NCBI GenBank assembly: GCA_013696965.1
Contig: JACCXN010000044.1
Location: 62,001-126,000, forward strand
DNA from: Bacteroidota bacterium
GTDB taxonomy: Bacteria > Bacteroidota > Bacteroidia > JACCXN01
Direction: 5' to 3'
Length of the DNA: 64,000 bases
Below are positions 54,729 to 63,263 of the stretch, piece by piece (position 1 is the first letter of the stretch; each line of letters begins with the position of its first letter). A program made the translations under genes and the position numbers. The notes below the pieces were generated by a model, which was not told the DNA's origin, did no database searches, and saw only the letters and a list, made by a program, of their open reading frames with translations.

Positions 54729-55544
54729 TTGAATAAGTTTCAATTGATTGTTCTTTCAGGAGCAATTTTAATGTTCGTTCTTTTATATTTTGCACCTAAA
54801 ACCGAATCTTTGGTTGAAAAGGCAAAAATTGCTTCTGTGGATCATAATTTTGAAACGCATGTTGCTGATTTTAAGGCCAAATTGCCTGCTGCTGAGCTTG
54901 AAAAGATTGTGCTGGTTGAAAAAGCATTGTCAAAATCCAGCAATCAGAATAGTTTGGTGCTGATTGATTCACTGATCGGATTATGGGATTTGAATAAAAA
55001 CCCTGCTGCGGCTTCAATTTATGCTTTTCAAAAAGCAGAGATGACAAAATCAGTTGAGCATTGGCAAAATGCTGGGGAACGCTCATTTTATGCTGCCAGA
55101 TTTGTTGAGGGCCATTTGTCCAAGCACATTTATGAACAGGCAATAAAAAGCTATGAAGAGGTTTTAAAAGTTCAACCCGGGAATTTAGATTCAAAAATAA
55201 ATCTGGCAGTGTGTTTCGTGGAAAATTCTGTGGAACCCATGAAGGGGATCCTTTTGCTAAGAGAAGTACTTGAGGTTGATTCCTTAAATGTTAAGGCTCA
55301 TCTTAATTTAGGATATTTTTCTCTAAAATCAGGACAATTTAATAAAGCAATAGATCGTTTTGAAAAGGTAATTGAAATCAAACCTGATTATATGGAGGCA
55401 TACCTTTATATGGGAGATGTATACGAAACCAAGGGTGATAATAAAAAGGCCATTGAATGTTATGAAAAATATCGAGATGGGGTTGATAATGCTTCCCTGA
55501 GTGCCGAAATAGCGAATTACATAGAGAAATTAAAAATAAAATAA
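54729..55544 (+). CDS. TPR-repeat protein with an N-terminal membrane anchor, 271 aa
   Basis: A short hydrophobic segment (FQLIVLSGAILMFVLLYFAP) near the N-terminus probably anchors the protein to the inner membrane. The rest contains TPR repeats, clearest at YEEVLKVQPGNLDSKINLAV (near residue 140), GYFSLKSGQFNKAIDRFEKV and MGDVYETKGDNKKAIECYEK near the C-terminus. The start is TTG at 54729, 6 bp after the HU stop. I recall Bacteroidota HU and rng flanking such a TPR gene, but its function is unknown. Confidence 0.82.
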   Translation: MNKFQLIVLSGAILMFVLLYFAPKTESLVEKAKIASVDHNFETHVADFKAKLPAAELEKIVLVEKALSKSSNQNSLVLIDSLIGLWDLNKNPAAASIYAFQKAEMTKSVEHWQNAGERSFYAARFVEGHLSKHIYEQAIKSYEEVLKVQPGNLDSKINLAVCFVENSVEPMKGILLLREVLEVDSLNVKAHLNLGYFSLKSGQFNKAIDRFEKVIEIKPDYMEAYLYMGDVYETKGDNKKAIECYEKYRDGVDNASLSAEIANYIEKLKIK

Positions 55545-55566
55545 TATAAACTTAAAAAAGAATATC

Positions 55567-55659
55567 ATGCCAAGCGGAAAAAAGAGAAAAAGACATAAAA
55601 TGGCAACGCACAAGCGCAAAAAACGCCTAAGAAAAAACAGACACAAGAAAAAGAAATAG
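55567..55659 (+). CDS. 30-aa highly basic protein, likely bS22/mS38-like (AURKAIP1/COX24) ribosomal protein
   Basis: The ORF begins at ATG 55567, 22 bp after the TPR gene, and ends at TAG 55657-55659. The product starts MPSGKKRKRHKMATHKRKKR and ends in four lysines; 20 of its 30 residues are Lys or Arg. Nearly identical short proteins sit before rng in other Bacteroidota as I recall. The pattern (KRxxKM...HKxKKxLRxxR) resembles actinobacterial bS22 and the C-terminus of mitochondrial mS38, which thread into the small ribosomal subunit. The ORF is real with good confidence; ribosomal membership is inferred from resemblance. Confidence 0.75.
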   Translation: MPSGKKRKRHKMATHKRKKRLRKNRHKKKK

Positions 55660-55736
55660 TCTTTTTTTTCATAGATCAGTATTTGTTTCCAATACCGGAC
55701 TCAATTCTGACTTACCATAATATATAATTAAAGGTA

Positions 55737-55765
55737 AGCCCTTGGTTTTAATAAAGCCATGGGCT
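55737..55765 (+). terminator. Weak hairpin between the 30-aa ORF and rng
   Basis: AGCCCTTGG (near 55737) and CCATGGGCT (near 55757) pair with one mismatch around an 11-nt loop. It is followed by ordinary AT-rich sequence rather than a T run, so it may be an attenuator or RNase-sensitive leader structure upstream of rng rather than a full stop. Confidence 0.35.
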
Positions 55766-55792
55766 ATCTGTATTTAATTTAAAATAATTTTT

Positions 55793-57343
55793 GTGAATAA
55801 TGAATTAGTAATTAATTCCTCACCCAACGAGGTAGTAATAGCCCTGCTTGAGAATAAAAGGCTGGTTGAATTACATAAGGAAAAGAGAAACAATGCTTTT
55901 TCTGTAGGTGATATTTATTTGGGAAAAGTAAAAAAGGTTATGACAGGGCTGAATGCAGCATTCGTGGATGTTGGATATGAGAAAGATGCCTTTTTACATT
56001 ACCTTGATCTTGGTCCCCAAGTGCAATCTCTTTTCAAATACGTTAAAAATACCAGGAACGGAAAACAAAACCACTCCTCTTTATTGTATTTTAAAACAGA
56101 AGAAGATATACCCAAAACAGGAAAGATTAACCAAATAGTGCAAAGCGGCCAGGAAATAATGGTTCAAATTGCAAAAGAACCTATTTCAACCAAAGGGCCA
56201 AGGATAAGTTCCGAAATTTCTTTACCTGGAAGATATATAGTACTTGTTCCTTTTTCTGACAGGATTTCTGTTTCTCAAAAAATAAAGGATTCCGAAGAAA
56301 AAGAAAGATTGAAAAATCTTATAAAGAGTATAAAACCTAAAAATTTTGGTGTAATTATTCGAACAGTTGCTGAAAACAAGAAGGTTGCTGAACTTGATGC
56401 AGACATCAAAGATTTAGTTGACAAGTGGAATTCTTGTTATGAATCCTTAAAACCTGCTAAAGCTCCAGAAAAATTATTGGGAGAACTCGATAGAACTTCA
56501 GCTTTTTTAAGGGATATGCTAAATGCTTCATTTAACAATATCAATGTTGATGATCCTGCATTGTATGATGAAATGAAAACCTACCTTCAGACAATTGCCC
56601 CTGATAAGGAAAAAATTGTGAAGCAATATAAAGGCGACCTTCCAATTTTTGAATCCTTTGGGATTGAAAAGCAAATTAAAAGTCTTTTTGGAAAGACGGT
56701 GAATTTAAAAAGCGGAGCTTACCTAATTATTGAGCATACCGAGGCTTTGCACGTTATTGATGTAAACAGTGGTAACAGGGCTAAATCTGAAACCAGCCAG
56801 GAGGGCAATGCACTGGATGTAAATTTAGAGGCAGCAACTGAAATTGCTCGTCAATTAAGGTTAAGGGATATGGGTGGTATTATAGTGGTTGATTTTATTG
56901 ACCTTCATGATGCTACTAACCGTAAATTGCTGTATCAGAAAATGAAGGATGAAATGGCCTTGGATAAAGCCAAACATACTGTACTTCCTCCAAGTAAATT
57001 CGGGCTCATTCAAATTACCCGCCAGCGCGTAAGGCCTGAGATGGATATTAAAACCACTGAAAAGTGCCCTGCCTGTGGGGGTTCTGGAGAGGTACAAGCA
57101 AGTATATTACTTGTAGATGAAATTGAAAACAATTTAAGGTACATCATACAGGAGCAGAATGAAAAATCGCTTACACTTGGTGTGCATCCTTATATTGAAG
57201 CCTATTTAACCAAGGGTATTTATAACTTCCAAATAAAATGGTTGTTCAAATATAAAAGGTGGATAAAAATTAAGCCAGTAAATGCTTATCATTTTGTTGA
57301 ATACCGTTTTTTTAATGCGGCTCAGGAGGAAATAATAAAATAA
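55793..57343 (+). CDS. rng: Ribonuclease E/G family endoribonuclease (RNase G)
   Basis: This enzyme cleaves single-stranded RNA and processes rRNA ends. An N-terminal S1-type domain (VGDIYLGKVKKVMTGLNAAF near residue 42) is followed by the RNase H-like and DNase I-like catalytic core with the metal-binding aspartates in ALHVIDVNSG (near residue 320) and GIIVVDFIDL (near residue 362). The Zn-link TEKCPACGGSG is near residue 427, though its cysteine spacing is CxxC as usual. The start is GTG at 55793. The 516-aa length lacks the long RNase E tail, hence RNase G type. Confidence 0.94.
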   Translation: MNNELVINSSPNEVVIALLENKRLVELHKEKRNNAFSVGDIYLGKVKKVMTGLNAAFVDVGYEKDAFLHYLDLGPQVQSLFKYVKNTRNGKQNHSSLLYFKTEEDIPKTGKINQIVQSGQEIMVQIAKEPISTKGPRISSEISLPGRYIVLVPFSDRISVSQKIKDSEEKERLKNLIKSIKPKNFGVIIRTVAENKKVAELDADIKDLVDKWNSCYESLKPAKAPEKLLGELDRTSAFLRDMLNASFNNINVDDPALYDEMKTYLQTIAPDKEKIVKQYKGDLPIFESFGIEKQIKSLFGKTVNLKSGAYLIIEHTEALHVIDVNSGNRAKSETSQEGNALDVNLEAATEIARQLRLRDMGGIIVVDFIDLHDATNRKLLYQKMKDEMALDKAKHTVLPPSKFGLIQITRQRVRPEMDIKTTEKCPACGGSGEVQASILLVDEIENNLRYIIQEQNEKSLTLGVHPYIEAYLTKGIYNFQIKWLFKYKRWIKIKPVNAYHFVEYRFFNAAQEEIIK

Positions 57344-57349
57344 AAGAGG

Positions 57350-57377
57350 CCGTCTCAAAAGTAAAATTTTGAGACGG
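57350..57377 (+). terminator. Strong terminator after rng
   Basis: CCGTCTCAAAA (57350-57360) and TTTTGAGACGG (57367-57377) pair perfectly around GTAAAA and run straight into TTTTTTT, just after the rng stop at 57343. Confidence 0.9.
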
Positions 57378-57452
57378 TTTTTTTATTTTGATTTTTATTT
57401 AACTAATACAGCATTATAATTTTCCCCCAGATATTATTTTGAATCAAGTATT

Positions 57453-58125
57453 TTAGGTAACAAAAAAGGCTCTGTGAACTGTTTTTAATGCTGACACCCA
57501 TCTTTTCTTAATGTTATGGGCGATTGCAATAATGCCGAACTCTGTATTTACTTTCTTGATGCCTCTTAATCAAAAGCGCTTGAACTGCATGTTATGTTTT
57601 ATTTGACTCGTTATCGTTTCTTTGTAATTTAATCTTTTGTTGTTCGGACAAATATAACTGTCACTTGTTTCATCATATACCAGGTTTTCTAAACGATAAA
57701 TGTTTTTCTTAAACTTTCTCGTCTGTTCATAATGGAAGTTCTGGAACTTTACATATGCGGTGATCTCTTTCTCTTTTAAATATTCATAATTTTGCTTCAC
57801 TTCCATAACCTGCATCTGCATTGATGTTTGAGGTAATTTTGGTAAATGATTTTCAAAAGCATTTTCAAGGTGCGGGATTAAAGTTGTGCTATCGGAAGGT
57901 TTTTGATGGATGCTATAAGATAAAATAAACCTGTCTTCTGTTGCCATCTGCACATTGTAGCCAACCTTGAGTTGGCCATTTAACATATGATCTTCTTTCA
58001 TTGGAATAACGGTTGCTTCCTGATCGGTCTTGCTGTAGCTAATACTATCGCCCATAATTTCAAGATCAGTTTCATACTTTTCAAGCCGCGGCAGATAATC
58101 CTTTAGTTGAAGAAAAAATTAAGGG
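57453..58125 (-). pseudogene. IS1182-type transposase remnant
   Basis: The longest open piece (58055 to 57570) reads SYSKTDQEATVIPMKEDHML, GYNVQMATEDRFILSYSIHQ and later ENLVYDETSDSYICPNNKRL, typical of Bacteroidota IS1182 transposases. Decay is plain: homology begins after a stop near 58125; the catalytic-region ADAGYGSEA is in another frame at about 57794-57822, bounded by two compensating indels; most of the Cys-rich middle is deleted, joining NKRL to FKRF; and the end (RGIKKVNTEFGIIAIAHNIK) is in a third frame down to the stop at 57453. It cannot make an active enzyme. IS termini were not found. Confidence 0.85.
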
Positions 58126-58425
58126 GAGAAAATCATACTAGGACTTTACTCATTCTAATTTGAATTATTCATTTAAATTTTTGAACTATTTGTTATAACG
58201 TTTAACGAGCGGCTGGCGGCAAGAAGATAAAAGGGCAGTTTACGATAGCAATACTTTACATATAGATTGAATTAACATTCCTGTCGATGAAAAAATTGTT
58301 AATGTTTAGCTTTTTAGATTTTTATTTTTTTAATTAAAAAATAAAGCGCAACGGTAAGTTTTAAACTTACTGCTGCGCCTCTATAAAGCATTACTGTTTG
58401 AAAGGATTTAATTTTCTTTTATCAC
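58126..58425. other. 300-bp intergenic region with an imperfect hairpin
   Basis: No gene seen. An imperfect stem near 58347-58380 (GCGCAACGGTAAGTTT with AAACTTACTGCTGCGC) may terminate the leftward lipoprotein gene. A GC-richer patch around 58198-58220 (GAGCGGCTGGCGGCAAG) stands out from the AT-rich background and may be part of the old IS insertion. Confidence 0.4.
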
Positions 58426-59544
58426 TTATTTAGGTTGCGAAATGACAGCACAATTAATAATTAGTCCATTATTTTTTAAACCAGCTATTGTTGGATTCAC
58501 AATACCCATGGCTGCGGGGTCAGGAATAACTAAACCTGCATCTAATAAGGTCTTTAGCTGGTTAAGATCTTTTACACGCTTTCTTTGTCCGGCTGCTATT
58601 GCAGCATCTGTCCACAAATAAACATGAGCATCCCACATAGCACTGTAATTACTATTTGCTAGATCATTTTGAGGATCTTGCTGAAAAACATTGTTTGGTT
58701 CTAAACCTCCGTCTATGATAGTGGAGTTTAAGCCCTGACGCTCGGGATTATTTATTCCTGTTTCACCATTGGCAACTAATGCAAATCCTCTGTTTACTGA
58801 CGGATCAGCCAATGTGTTTTTTCCGAAAATTGGCAGATGTTTTAGCCTTTCAGCATAGATGCCATTTTCTATTGTAGCAGGTACCGGGTCAGAAGCATCG
58901 GTAACAAGGTGATAAAAGAATTGATTGCCTAAATAAAAACCGTCTGACACCAAAAGTTCTACCTTCATCTCATCGTAATTGATGCTAAGTACCCTGTCCT
59001 GTACGCCTGAATTATTGGCGACTTGCGGTGCATTATACACGATGCCATTGGGCAACACTAATAAGGGTGAGTAATTAGCATCTCCTACTGAACCCGGGAC
59101 TGCTGTGGATGGAGGAAACGCATTGGGTGACCCCTGTATTAAAACTCTTACCGGAGAAAAATCAACCGTACCCATAAATTTTATTTTACCAACTAGGTCA
59201 AATGTTACATTTTGAACTGCTTGTGTGCCAATCGCATACTTCATGATAGGTGAATAATTTACGCCAAGGCTTTTTGCATTTTCAAAATCGGATGACTCGG
59301 TAATTATATAATATGTTTTCTCCCCGTTGGCTGTCCAGCCTTGCAGCATAGGAAGCGTTACAGACTTAGCAGTCATGTTACTTAAATCCATGTCTATCGC
59401 ACTTTTCATAAACACTGTTGGATCGGCATCATATTTTCCGCTTGGTTTTTGGGGGTATTGGGTAACAGGAGGATCGGTTTCGTCTTTTTCACAGCCAGCG
59501 ATTACTACTAAAAAGGTTGCTAAATAAATTATTTTTCTTATCAT
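58426..59544 (-). CDS. Lipoprotein of unknown function, 372 aa
   Basis: The lipoprotein signal peptide (IIYLATFLVVIAGCEKDET) puts the lipid-modified Cys at about residue 18, followed by an Asp/Pro-rich linker. The mature protein is globular and beta-rich, with GEKTYYIITESSDFENAKSL near residue 75 and MWDAHVYLWTDAAIAAGQRK near residue 305. The closing order (Trp-His-x-Tyr segment, a LLDAGLVIPDP helix and NNGLIINCAVI) faintly recalls DUF7482-like proteins, a low-confidence comparison. It follows a Met-rich fragment by 45 bp on the same strand, within the accessory zone. Confidence 0.7.
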   Translation of the reverse strand: MIRKIIYLATFLVVIAGCEKDETDPPVTQYPQKPSGKYDADPTVFMKSAIDMDLSNMTAKSVTLPMLQGWTANGEKTYYIITESSDFENAKSLGVNYSPIMKYAIGTQAVQNVTFDLVGKIKFMGTVDFSPVRVLIQGSPNAFPPSTAVPGSVGDANYSPLLVLPNGIVYNAPQVANNSGVQDRVLSINYDEMKVELLVSDGFYLGNQFFYHLVTDASDPVPATIENGIYAERLKHLPIFGKNTLADPSVNRGFALVANGETGINNPERQGLNSTIIDGGLEPNNVFQQDPQNDLANSNYSAMWDAHVYLWTDAAIAAGQRKRVKDLNQLKTLLDAGLVIPDPAAMGIVNPTIAGLKNNGLIINCAVISQPK

Positions 59545-59589
59545 AATATGGTTTTTTTAGTTATTTTTTTTATTGACTTTTTACTTTAA

Positions 59590-59736
59590 TTATTTCTTTG
59601 GCAGCATCATTTTACCATTCATATCTATGCAATCACTATCTTTCATTTGCATGGTTGCACCATCCTTCATTTTAACTGAGCCATCCATCATCACCATTGT
59701 TCCATTCTTCATAGTCATGTTTTTATCCATCATCAT
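59590..59736 (-). CDS. Methionine-rich 48-aa fragment (DUF6799-like)
   Basis: Leftward from ATG 59736 the product starts MMMDKNMTMKNGTMVMMDGS and continues with repeated MKDG units and SDCIDMNGKMMLPKK. About a third of the residues are methionine. This pattern matches the Met-rich DUF6799 repeats I associate with exported, possibly copper-binding Bacteroidota proteins, which normally have a signal peptide and two repeats. Here only one C-terminal repeat remains and an in-frame stop lies just upstream (N-D-A-K-T precede the first Met), so it is probably a truncated remnant, though it could be a very small gene. Confidence 0.6.
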   Translation of the reverse strand: MMMDKNMTMKNGTMVMMDGSVKMKDGATMQMKDSDCIDMNGKMMLPKK

Positions 59737-59931
59737 AGTTTTTGCATCATTTTATGAAGTTAATAAATATTTAAAAAAATTCAAAGTTCTAAAACCTGAT
59801 TTTCAAGATGAAAACGTATTTCGGAGGGATTGGAGAATAATTAGGGAACCAAGTGAATAGGATGGCGAAGGGATAGGTGATCCATTCAAGTTTGATGGCG
59901 GAGGGATTAATAAAAGGCAGAAGCTCTTTTC

Positions 59932-60660
59932 TTAATTCCCCTCCACGATTTTTATTTCTTCTTCAGTTAAATCGTAGAGTTTGTAAACGAGTTGGTCAAT
60001 TTCTTTTTCATTCTCTTTTGAGTCTTCGCCTTTTTGTTTTTGTGAAATTATTTTATCTGCCAATTCATTTATTTCTTTTTCTTGTTTATTGGTTGGAATT
60101 GGTATTTGCAATGGAGACAATGCTTAACACTAATAATCAAATCTACTGTTCCGGTTTTTGGTGCAAAATGGTTTAACTCGTTTTCAATTAGCTTAGAGTT
60201 TAAAACACCAACCAAATATTTTAAATGTTTGCCCGCAGCTATACAAGTACTGTCTAATGTATAAGTTCCCGTTTTATCAAAACTAAAGCGAAGATTGAAC
60301 CTATTCGTTTTCAAATTAATTTGGCTTTTCAAAATCAAGATAATAATCACAGGCTCTTAATTCTCACCAAAAATCACCCTTATCCTGTCTTTTTTCAGAG
60401 CTTGACTTATATAGCAATAAATGTTTTTCAATTGCAGGGTAACTTTCTTTAAGCCACATCCAAGCATCATCATATGGCAGTTCTCCATATCTTGGCGATG
60501 GTTCAGCAATATAATTAGCATTTGTTAAGCATCTGAACTAAATGTTCCTGAGCAATCAGCTCATCATAGGTATAAGGTAAAAGGCTTATCTGCAGTGGTG
60601 TGTTCGATTTAAAGACGACTTTGTTTTTTTTGCTTTCATATCCCAAAACAACACTCAACA
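59932..60660 (-). pseudogene. Degraded C-terminus of a type II restriction-modification (Eco57I/TaqI-specificity-like) enzyme
   Basis: Leftward, pieces in several frames join into one family: PLQISLLPYTYDELIAQEHL (about 60610-60520), then PRYGELPYDDAWMWLKESYP and a GDFW-stop-ELRACDYY segment where a Trp codon has become TGA (60364-60366), then FSFDKTGTYTLDSTCIAAGK and VLNSKLIENELNHFAPKTGT (60290-60140), and finally IPIPTNKQEKEINELADKII to the terminal EEEIKIVEGN (60120-59932). This is the target-recognition end of fused methylase-endonucleases. No methylase part remains, so the gene is dead. At least three frame changes and one nonsense codon are visible. Confidence 0.75.
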
Positions 60661-60716
60661 TGCTGAATACCAATAATTTAAATATTATTTTATTCGCATA
60701 ATTATTAACAAAAAAA

Positions 60717-60743
60717 AGAGGCCATCCTTTTGGGACAGCCTCT
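60717..60743 (-). terminator. Terminator after the four-helix-bundle gene
   Basis: Read leftward, AGAGGCTGTCC and GGATGGCCTCT form an 11-bp stem, including two G-U pairs, around a 5-nt loop and run into seven Ts (60710-60716). It lies 38 bp past the stop of the gene at 60782. Confidence 0.85.
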
Positions 60744-60781
60744 ATTATTTTATTATACTTAATCCTATCCTTCAATTTAAT

Positions 60782-61228
60782 TTAAAATTTACTTTTTGTT
60801 GAATAGGTTTGAATATGGTTGTAAGCACTTTTTATTTCTGAAAGTTGTTTTTCAAGAATACTTCTAAGATCCATTGGAATTTCTTCATCCAATTCATCTT
60901 CATAATTCTTGATAGCATTTTCCTCACCTGTAACGGATGCATTTACAATTGCCTCACGACCTCCGTCTGTTAAGGCAGCTTTCATGTCCATCCATACTCT
61001 CCAGGTGTCGGCAATAATTCTTGTCCCTGCTTCTTCTGGGGAGGATTTGTCACTGAATGGAAGTAATTCTTGCTGGAATTTTTTGGTCTGTTGAGCATAT
61101 TTTTCAAAAACAGATTTTAATTCTACGTCTTTAACATTTTTAGCAGCATTCATGTACCCTTCAATTCTTTCGTTGCAAACTTCCAGAATGTGATTTACAT
61201 CTGATTGAACTTCTTTTTGATTTTTCAT
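60782..61228 (-). CDS. PA2169 family four-helix-bundle protein (DUF2383)
   Basis: This 148-aa helical protein has the DUF2383 pattern: LEVCNERIEGYMNAAKNVKD near residue 16, FEKYAQQTKKFQQELLPF near residue 41, and GEENAIKNYEDELDEEIPMD near residue 102. The fold is a ferritin-like four-helix bundle; in other bacteria such genes sit in stress-response or accessory loci, and no metal site or function is established. It has no signal peptide and is a single gene with a good terminator. Confidence 0.85.
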   Translation of the reverse strand: MKNQKEVQSDVNHILEVCNERIEGYMNAAKNVKDVELKSVFEKYAQQTKKFQQELLPFSDKSSPEEAGTRIIADTWRVWMDMKAALTDGGREAIVNASVTGEENAIKNYEDELDEEIPMDLRSILEKQLSEIKSAYNHIQTYSTKSKF

Positions 61229-61844
61229 GTTATAAAATTTTAATGGTTAGTAATCTTTTTTCTGTATAAAAAATCGATCCAAATATTTTCCTGCAGTCTC
61301 TTTACTTGTTAATGCCAATTTACCAAGCTTTTCCCCCTGAAAAGTGCTTATTTCAGTAAAAACGCTCGTGTTTTATAATCATGTGCTAGTGTTTTATTTC
61401 CCCTTTTTGAGAATATTTTCCAAAAAATAGATGACATATAAAAATTCGAGCAAATGAAATTGCAGGGTTAATAAAACCTTGTTTTTATTATTTAGATTTC
61501 TTGCCAGGGTATTTCATTAAATCTGAGGAAGCCTTGCCCCAAACTGTATAAAAACCTCCATGAATTAACAAGCATTGTTAGGCTGTTCAGACCTGTGGGA
61601 GATGAAGCTGAAACAGGCTTATTCATTGGATTAGAAGCCTTAATTGTTAATTAAGGCATGGTATTTTATTAATAATTTTAGATAAATACAAACAGATAGA
61701 TTGAATTTTTGACAGGTTTACAAAAGGGATAAGGGAAAAGCACCAATTCAAATCTGGAAGCTTTACTAATCAGAATAAAAAAATATAATTAATATAAGTT
61801 CATTTTTTAATAAACATCAAGGGCTTATTTAATAACAAGAGCTT
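61229..61844. other. 616-bp intergenic region
   Basis: No convincing full gene. Leftward at 61488-61571 a 27-codon frame opening at TTG ends in VWGKASSDLMKYPGKKSK and looks like the end of a small protein; rightward across the same bases a ~52-codon frame without ATG ends in ETGLFIGLEALIVN. Neither has a clear start, so both may be remnants or chance. The region otherwise is AT-rich spacer before the glycosyltransferase gene. Confidence 0.35.
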
Positions 61845-63008
61845 ATGGAAGTTTCCGAATTGAAATTTTTTTCTGAAAAAACTAGTCCTTTCATTAATTC
61901 AAAGGGGATTCAATTGAATTTTTTGAAAAACCAGTTGTTCGTAAAGTTTACATTTGATATGATGGTATTTACAGATACCAGTTGGGAATATATTAACCAG
62001 CGGCCGCGCCAAATTGTTCAAGAGATGGCCAAATACCAGCAAATTCTTTTTGTTGAAGAACCATTCATAGACCAAAGCATTCAAAAAGAACATTACCGCG
62101 TTATTAAAATAATTGATAATCTTATTGTTATTAAACCAGTGCTCAGGCATTTGGACGATTTGAAAAATGTGATCCATTCCTTATCAAAAAACACCAACAT
62201 TCCTGTTGGTTGGTTCTCTTCTGCCACTTATTATCCTCTTATAAAAGAGTTTAGGTTTAAAAAGATAATCTATGATATAGAAAATGAACTAATAAGGCCT
62301 TCTGATATTATGGAAAGCAATGAGATGAAACTTATAAAAAAGAGTGATATAATAATTACTGGAAGTAAAGCCGAATTTGAATCAAAATCACTTTCACATA
62401 ACAATGTTCATTGGATTCCAAGTCCGGTTGATGACATCTTTTTGGTGCAGGATAAAGAAATTTCATCCGCTCCTGCCAATCTGGTAAATCCCGAAAGGCC
62501 TATAATTGGGTATTGTGGTTTAATTGACAGCCGAATAGATTTTGAGTTTTTAGAGAAAGCAGCCATTAATATGCCATTTGCAACATTTGTTTTAATTGGC
62601 CCTGTTTTAAATTCAGGCAGGGAAAAGCTTCCGGAACATAGTAATATTTGTTACCTTAATCTTTCCAAATACAATTCAATGCCTAGTTATTTAAAAGCAA
62701 TTGATGTGGCCATGGTTCCTATTGCAGTAAATGAAAATAATCGTTTTGTAAGTTCCTCCATTGTTTTAAAATACATGGCTGCCAATAAGCCCATTATTTC
62801 TACGGCTCTCTATGATATTGAAAGAGATTATCACCATTGCATTGATATAGTTAGAACTCCGGAAGAATTTTGTGTTACTGCCTCAAGAAAGCTTATTCCA
62901 AATCAGGTTGCAAATGAGGAAAGATGGTTCTGTTACAACCAAATACTGAACAGAAATTCCTGGACTGGAACTGCAATGGAAATCCAAAAATTAATTAATG
63001 GAAAATAG
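61845..63008 (+). CDS. Glycosyltransferase (GT4-like, GT-B fold)
   Basis: This 387-aa protein has the GT-B style opening DTSWEYINQRPRQIVQEMAK near residue 44, in which the N-domain of TuaH-like and related transferases begins, and a C-domain with IIGYCGLIDSRIDFEFLEKA near residue 218 and VAMVPIAVNENNRFVSSSIV near residue 285, then KYMAANKPIIST. The start is uncertain: the ATG at 61845 adds ~38 residues before the usual family start, and an ATG at 61959 would fit the family better. It probably adds a sugar to a surface glycan. No polysaccharide cluster surrounds it. Confidence 0.82.
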   Translation: MEVSELKFFSEKTSPFINSKGIQLNFLKNQLFVKFTFDMMVFTDTSWEYINQRPRQIVQEMAKYQQILFVEEPFIDQSIQKEHYRVIKIIDNLIVIKPVLRHLDDLKNVIHSLSKNTNIPVGWFSSATYYPLIKEFRFKKIIYDIENELIRPSDIMESNEMKLIKKSDIIITGSKAEFESKSLSHNNVHWIPSPVDDIFLVQDKEISSAPANLVNPERPIIGYCGLIDSRIDFEFLEKAAINMPFATFVLIGPVLNSGREKLPEHSNICYLNLSKYNSMPSYLKAIDVAMVPIAVNENNRFVSSSIVLKYMAANKPIISTALYDIERDYHHCIDIVRTPEEFCVTASRKLIPNQVANEERWFCYNQILNRNSWTGTAMEIQKLINGK

Positions 63009-63263
63009 GGTTATTTGGCCTTACCCACTTTTCTAGAAAGTCACGATTAGTTTCGAATAGCACAACGGAAATGAATAGTGGCAGTTGGGCGGTGCGTGAG
63101 GGTGTTTGTTTTTTTCAATAGAGGTGGGATGAAAAATCAATATTCTTCTTGGGAGAGTTAGAAGCTTATTTGCAATTTTTGGTTTGAGAGCACGGCTTGC
63201 GGGAATTGCGAATATGCTTTTAACTGTGAAATAGTTTGCATTTCAATTAAAGACTTTTTGGTA
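63009..63263. other. 255-bp intergenic region before the TA remnant
   Basis: No ORF is seen. A patch around 63079-63110 (GTGGCAGTTGGGCGGTGCGT) and another near 63186-63203 are more GC-rich than the surroundings, suggesting residues of inserted DNA. I identify no repeat ends. Confidence 0.3.

Noticed and set aside
59573-59860. Rightward 95-codon frame over the Met-rich fragment
   Set aside because: The leftward strand carries the meaningful Met-rich repeats; the rightward frame is rich in Ile, Phe and Ser produced by the complement.
60515-60775. Leftward 86-codon frame as an independent gene
   Set aside because: Its first third runs through the terminator of the neighbouring gene and its last part is a piece of the broken restriction enzyme.
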